This document shows, in pieces, positions 4,864 to 8,055 of a stretch of DNA of 8,055 bases. Source of the stretch: CAYPIE01 sp964410665 (GTDB lineage: Bacteria > Planctomycetota > Planctomycetia > Gemmatales > Gemmataceae); NCBI GenBank assembly GCA_964410665.1, contig CAYPIE010000166.1, positions 1 through 8,055 on the forward strand, written 5' to 3'. Within the stretch, counting starts at the first letter, position 1. The number at the start of each line of letters is the position of its first letter. Below the pieces are notes generated by a model. That model saw only the letters and a list, made by a program, of their open reading frames with translations, ran no database searches and was not told the origin of the DNA. The translations under genes and the position numbers were made by a program.

Positions 4864-7803
4864 TCACCCCTGAAAATCCGCCAGGGTTTCTTCGAGCACA
4901 TGGATCTGGTTCTCCAGTTCGGCCAGCTGGTCGCGATGCTGAGCGACCACCTCGGCCGGGGCACGGTCGACAAAGTTCGGGTTGTTGAGCTTTGACCGTG
5001 TCCCCTCCAGCTGCTTGCGCTTATCCGCCAATTGCTTGTCGATCCTTTTGACCTCTGCGTCGATGTCAATCAGACCAGTAAGCGAGATATAGGTCTCGAA
5101 CTCACTGTGCACCTGGGTCGCCGCCTGCGCTGGCTTGGTCAGCGCGGGTCCGGACTCGAGATTCCCCACACCTGCCAGTGGCTTGATGAACGGCAACAGG
5201 TCGCGAAAATCCCCGGCCACGCTGTCTGAACAACGCACCACCACATCTAAAGGCGTGCGACTATCCACCATGTAGCGGTTGCGGATCTCGCGCACTTGCC
5301 GCACCAGTTCCTGCATGCGCGCGATGCGTTCCTCCATGGCGGGGTCAACCCAGTCGTCCGGGCAATCCGGCCACGGTGCGATCATGACCGACTCGACTGC
5401 GCTCACCGGCTTGGTTAGTCCGCGCTCGGCAGCCGCTTCGTTCAAGGCGTGCCACAAGGATTCGGTGACAAATGGCATGACCGGGTGAATCAGCTTCAGG
5501 ATAAGATCGAGCAGGCCGGCCAACACCCGCTGGGCCTGCGGCCGCAGCGACGCATCGCGCAGCCGTTCCTTGCTCATTTCGATGTACCAGTCGCAAAACT
5601 CACTCCAGGTGAACTCGTACAACAGCCGGGCCACTTCGCTGAACTGGTAATTCTCCAGGCGTTCGCGAACACCCCGGGCCGTGGTGGCCAGCCGCGACAA
5701 AATCCAGCGGTCCTCGATTGGAAGTGTCGTCAGGTCAACCTCGGCCGGCTGATAGCCCTCCAAGTTCATGAGGAGAAAGCGGGTTGCGTTCCACAACTTG
5801 TTGGCAAAGTTGCGGCCGATCTCAAAGTCCTTCGAGGCTTGCTTGGCCGTGATCAGTTCGGGGTCTTCACTGAGCCAGGGTCCACCAGGGCGAAACTTGG
5901 CTTTACAGTTGGTGCAGGTCGCCTTCTTGGGCCGCTTGGCCAGGTCCGGGTCCATGTTCTCCTTCTTGACCGGGTTAAACTCGCCACACTTCGGGCAGAC
6001 GTTGGCCACGGTCATGCGGCTATCCTGCGTCTCCCCAGACAGGGAGGTCATCTGAAAACGCAACGCATCGGTACCATAGAACTCAATCACATCCAGCGGG
6101 TCGACCCCGTTGCCGCGTGACTTGCTCATGGTCACGCCGAAGGCGTCCATCAGCTTCGGTGTAATATAAACATGTCTAAATGGTATATCACCCATGTTAT
6201 ATAGCCCGGTGATCACCATGCGCGCGACCCACAGAGTGATGATGTCCCGGCTGGTGACCAACACACTGGTCGGGTAATAGTAGTTCAACTCGGGGGTCGG
6301 CTCCGGCCAACCGAAGGTGGAGTGTGGCCACAACGCTGAGCTGAACCAGGTGTCGAGCACATCCTCGTCCTGGCGGATGGGGTACTCATCGCCGAGCAAA
6401 TCCTCGGGTAGCTCCGAGGTGGAACACAGCAGCCACTGGCCCGGCTTGCGATGTGCTGTCCAAAACACATCTTGCCGGTCGCCCAACTTCTCCTTCAGAA
6501 CTTCCTCCGGACACTCCGCGTACCACACCGGAATTCGATGCCCCCACCAAAGCTGCCGACTGATACACCAGTCTCGCTTCTCGCCCAGCCAGTTGAGGTA
6601 GGTCTTCGCATACCGCTCGGGGAAGAAGCGGACGCGGCCATCGGTGACCGTGTCCATGGCCATTTGGGCAAAGCCCGGCTTGCCATCGTCGCGGTCGCCC
6701 ATGTGCACGAACCACTGCTCGGACAGGTACGGCTCGATCGGCGTCTTGGAACGGTCGGAAAACTTCAGCGGGATGTCACGGTCCTCACGCCCGTCATAAA
6801 AGCCCAACTCCTCCATGAACGCGGTGACCGCCTTCCGGGCTTCATAGCGGTCCAGTCCCTGAAACTTACCGCCCTTGTCATTGATCGACCCATCCGGGTT
6901 TAAAATGTTGATCATCGGCAGGTTGTTGCGGATGCCACAGGCGTAGTCATTGTGATCATGCGCGGGCGTGACCTTGACACAGCCAGTGCCCTTCTCCATG
7001 TCGGCGAGCAGGCCATCGGCTATGATCGGGATCTCCCGGTCGTTCAGCGGGATACGGACCCTCTTGCCGATCAGGTGTTGGTAGCGCGGGTCTTTCGGAT
7101 GCACACAGACCGCCGTGTCGCCCAGCATGGTTTCAGGGCGTGTGGTCGAGAAGCGAATCGAGACCTCGGGGTTGTCGACCAGCGGGTAGTGAAAGGTCCA
7201 AAAGTTGCCTTTGATCGTTTCATCGTAGGTCTCATCATCGGCGACCGAGGTCTGTAGCTGTGGGTCCCAGTTGACCAAGCGCTGTCCCCGGTAGATATAT
7301 CCATCGCGGAACATGCGGAAGAAGGTCTCGCGGACCGCCCCAGCGCAGGTATCATCGAGCGTAAACCGGGTCCGCTCCCAGTCGGCACTCGCACCAAGCC
7401 GGCGTAGCTGATTCAGGATGCGCGCCTCGTACTGGTCCTTCCATTGCCAGATCCGCTTGACCAGCTCCTCGCGACCGAGTTCGTGCCGCGTCTTCTTCTC
7501 CTCGGCCATGATGCGGCGTTCAACCACCGCCTGGGTGGCGATGCCGGCGTGGTCGGTCCCGGGCATCCACTCGGCGTTGAAGCCCTGCATGCGTCGCCAT
7601 CTTATCAACACATCTTGCAAAGTATTGTTAAGAGCATGGCCCATGTGTAGGGCGCCGGTGACGTTGGGCGGTGGGATGACGATGGTGAAGGGGGTACGCG
7701 AAGAGTCGGGCTCGCTGTGGAAGTAGCCGCGTTCGGCCCAGTAGGGCAGCCAGCACGCCTCGGCGGCGTGCGGGTCATATTGTTTGTCGAGGGTTGTACT
7801 CAT
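4864..7803 (-). CDS. valS: Valyl-tRNA synthetase with a Cys4 insertion
   Basis: A 979-residue class Ia aminoacyl-tRNA synthetase that charges tRNA-Val in the cytoplasm. The N-terminal catalytic part has PPPNVTGALHMGH (44-56, HIGH-type signature HMGH 53-56). The editing domain (about 200-345) shows TTRPETMLGDTAV (220-232) and TPAHDHNDY (279-287). DVLDTWFSSALWP (481-493) and the KMSKS-type MSKS (559-562) complete the active site. The anticodon-binding domain spans about 660-850, and a C-terminal coiled coil (about 912-979) is typical of bacterial ValRS. Between MSKS and the anticodon domain lies a Cys4 segment (C603, C606, C630, C633) that looks like a zinc ribbon. I start at the ATG of MSTTLDKQY, with AAGGA 10 nt upstream; the frame continues to a TTG at 7959, but those 52 codons look non-homologous. 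It converges on the cytochrome gene. Confidence 0.97.
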   Translation of the reverse strand: MSTTLDKQYDPHAAEACWLPYWAERGYFHSEPDSSRTPFTIVIPPPNVTGALHMGHALNNTLQDVLIRWRRMQGFNAEWMPGTDHAGIATQAVVERRIMAEEKKTRHELGREELVKRIWQWKDQYEARILNQLRRLGASADWERTRFTLDDTCAGAVRETFFRMFRDGYIYRGQRLVNWDPQLQTSVADDETYDETIKGNFWTFHYPLVDNPEVSIRFSTTRPETMLGDTAVCVHPKDPRYQHLIGKRVRIPLNDREIPIIADGLLADMEKGTGCVKVTPAHDHNDYACGIRNNLPMINILNPDGSINDKGGKFQGLDRYEARKAVTAFMEELGFYDGREDRDIPLKFSDRSKTPIEPYLSEQWFVHMGDRDDGKPGFAQMAMDTVTDGRVRFFPERYAKTYLNWLGEKRDWCISRQLWWGHRIPVWYAECPEEVLKEKLGDRQDVFWTAHRKPGQWLLCSTSELPEDLLGDEYPIRQDEDVLDTWFSSALWPHSTFGWPEPTPELNYYYPTSVLVTSRDIITLWVARMVITGLYNMGDIPFRHVYITPKLMDAFGVTMSKSRGNGVDPLDVIEFYGTDALRFQMTSLSGETQDSRMTVANVCPKCGEFNPVKKENMDPDLAKRPKKATCTNCKAKFRPGGPWLSEDPELITAKQASKDFEIGRNFANKLWNATRFLLMNLEGYQPAEVDLTTLPIEDRWILSRLATTARGVRERLENYQFSEVARLLYEFTWSEFCDWYIEMSKERLRDASLRPQAQRVLAGLLDLILKLIHPVMPFVTESLWHALNEAAAERGLTKPVSAVESVMIAPWPDCPDDWVDPAMEERIARMQELVRQVREIRNRYMVDSRTPLDVVVRCSDSVAGDFRDLLPFIKPLAGVGNLESGPALTKPAQAATQVHSEFETYISLTGLIDIDAEVKRIDKQLADKRKQLEGTRSKLNNPNFVDRAPAEVVAQHRDQLAELENQIHVLEETLADFQG

Positions 7804-7974
7804 ACTGGAGAATTCCTTCGTGAGCGTGCCAGGCGGTCTGCAAGTTGTTGTATGGACCGGTGACCCGGGTGGAGGGTTCAGCTGGCGGTGACTTCCCCGG
7901 CGCTGGAGCCAGTAATCATTTTCATCGACATACAGTTTGAACTCGCCGTCTACAAGCAATCATTTGCGGTGCGA
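7804..7974 (-). other. Upstream leader region of valS
   Basis: About 170 bp before the valS ATG on the minus strand. The valS frame stays open from a TTG at 7959 (a TGA precedes it at 7962-7960), so an automatic caller may extend valS by 52 residues. A second frame holds a 17-codon peptide (ATG 7931 to TGA 7878) without a clear ribosome-binding site or a run of valine codons. I found no convincing promoter, T-box specifier structure or terminator-antiterminator pair. Confidence 0.4.
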
Positions 7975-8055
7975 AGCGGCAGAAGCGATTGCGCTGCGGA
8001 GAAAGCGGCAGAAGCGCTTGCGCTGCGGAGAAAGCGGCAGAGGCGATTGCGGGAA
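7975..8055. repeat. 29-bp tandem repeat, 2.8 copies, cut by the window edge
   Basis: Units start at 7975, 8004 and 8033, each beginning AGCGGCAGA. Units 1 and 2 differ by a single base (GATT versus GCTT), and the third is cut off by the end of the window after 23 bases and is diverging. Each unit contains AGCGnTTGCGCT, a short inverted repeat that is best in unit 2 (AGCGC TT GCGCT). Because 29 is not a multiple of 3, copies would be read in different frames, so this is a minisatellite-like repeat rather than a protein repeat. A degraded copy may precede it at 7961-7974. Confidence 0.85.

Noticed and set aside
5449..6120. A 223-codon plus-strand open frame opposite valS
   Set aside because: It is fully antisense to conserved valS sequence, has no recognisable domain, and arises from the GC-rich codon bias of the opposite strand.
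7878..7931. A 17-codon leader peptide controlling valS (attenuation)
   Set aside because: It has only one valine codon, no clear ribosome-binding site and no visible terminator-antiterminator pair.
7804..7974. T-box riboswitch or clear sigma-70 promoter for valS
   Set aside because: No T-box consensus or terminator hairpin was found; the best hexamer pair (TTGTAG, 17 nt, TATGTC) matches only about half of each consensus.

Overview
The window reads as a piece of a GC-rich bacterial chromosome, most likely from the Planctomycetota (Gemmataceae-like). This placement is inferred from gene content: a small secreted class II c-type cytochrome of a kind I associate with planctomycetes, a valyl-tRNA synthetase with a Cys4 insertion, and intergenic regions rich in GC-rich repeats. 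There is no rRNA or other phylogenetic marker to confirm it.

Layout. Positions 1-453 hold no gene I can support. This stretch has a GC-rich segment, two tandem 43-bp units with internal inverted repeats (159-244), and a candidate extended -10 promoter (371-400). Positions 454-4301 form a tight four-gene plus-strand operon: an extended-SDR nucleotide-sugar epimerase/dehydratase, a membrane-anchored hexapeptide-repeat acyltransferase, a CapK/PaaK-type adenylate-forming ligase and a family 2 glycosyltransferase. The joins are a 29-bp gap, a 62-bp overlap and a 4-bp ATGA overlap. After 73 bp with its own weak promoter and a strong ribosome-binding site comes a small exported mono-haem cytochrome (4375-4818). 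It converges, across 45 bp, on the minus-strand valS gene (4864-7803). The valS upstream region (7804-8055) ends in a 29-bp tandem repeat that runs off the window.

How the genes work together. The four-gene block looks like a module for making or decorating a surface polysaccharide: the epimerase supplies a nucleotide sugar, the glycosyltransferase adds a sugar, and the acyltransferase and CapK-like ligase plausibly add or activate an acyl/carboxylate substituent. No flippase, polymerase or initiating transferase is present, so the module must rely on genes elsewhere. The cytochrome and valS are unrelated neighbours.

I see no clearly new defence, mobile or RNA system. The points most worth a second look are the paired, mutually exclusive hairpins in the 43-bp repeats, the zinc-ribbon-like insertion in ValRS, two AT-rich rare-codon patches in valS lying next to the HIGH motif and before the KMSKS motif, and the CapK-containing glycan operon.
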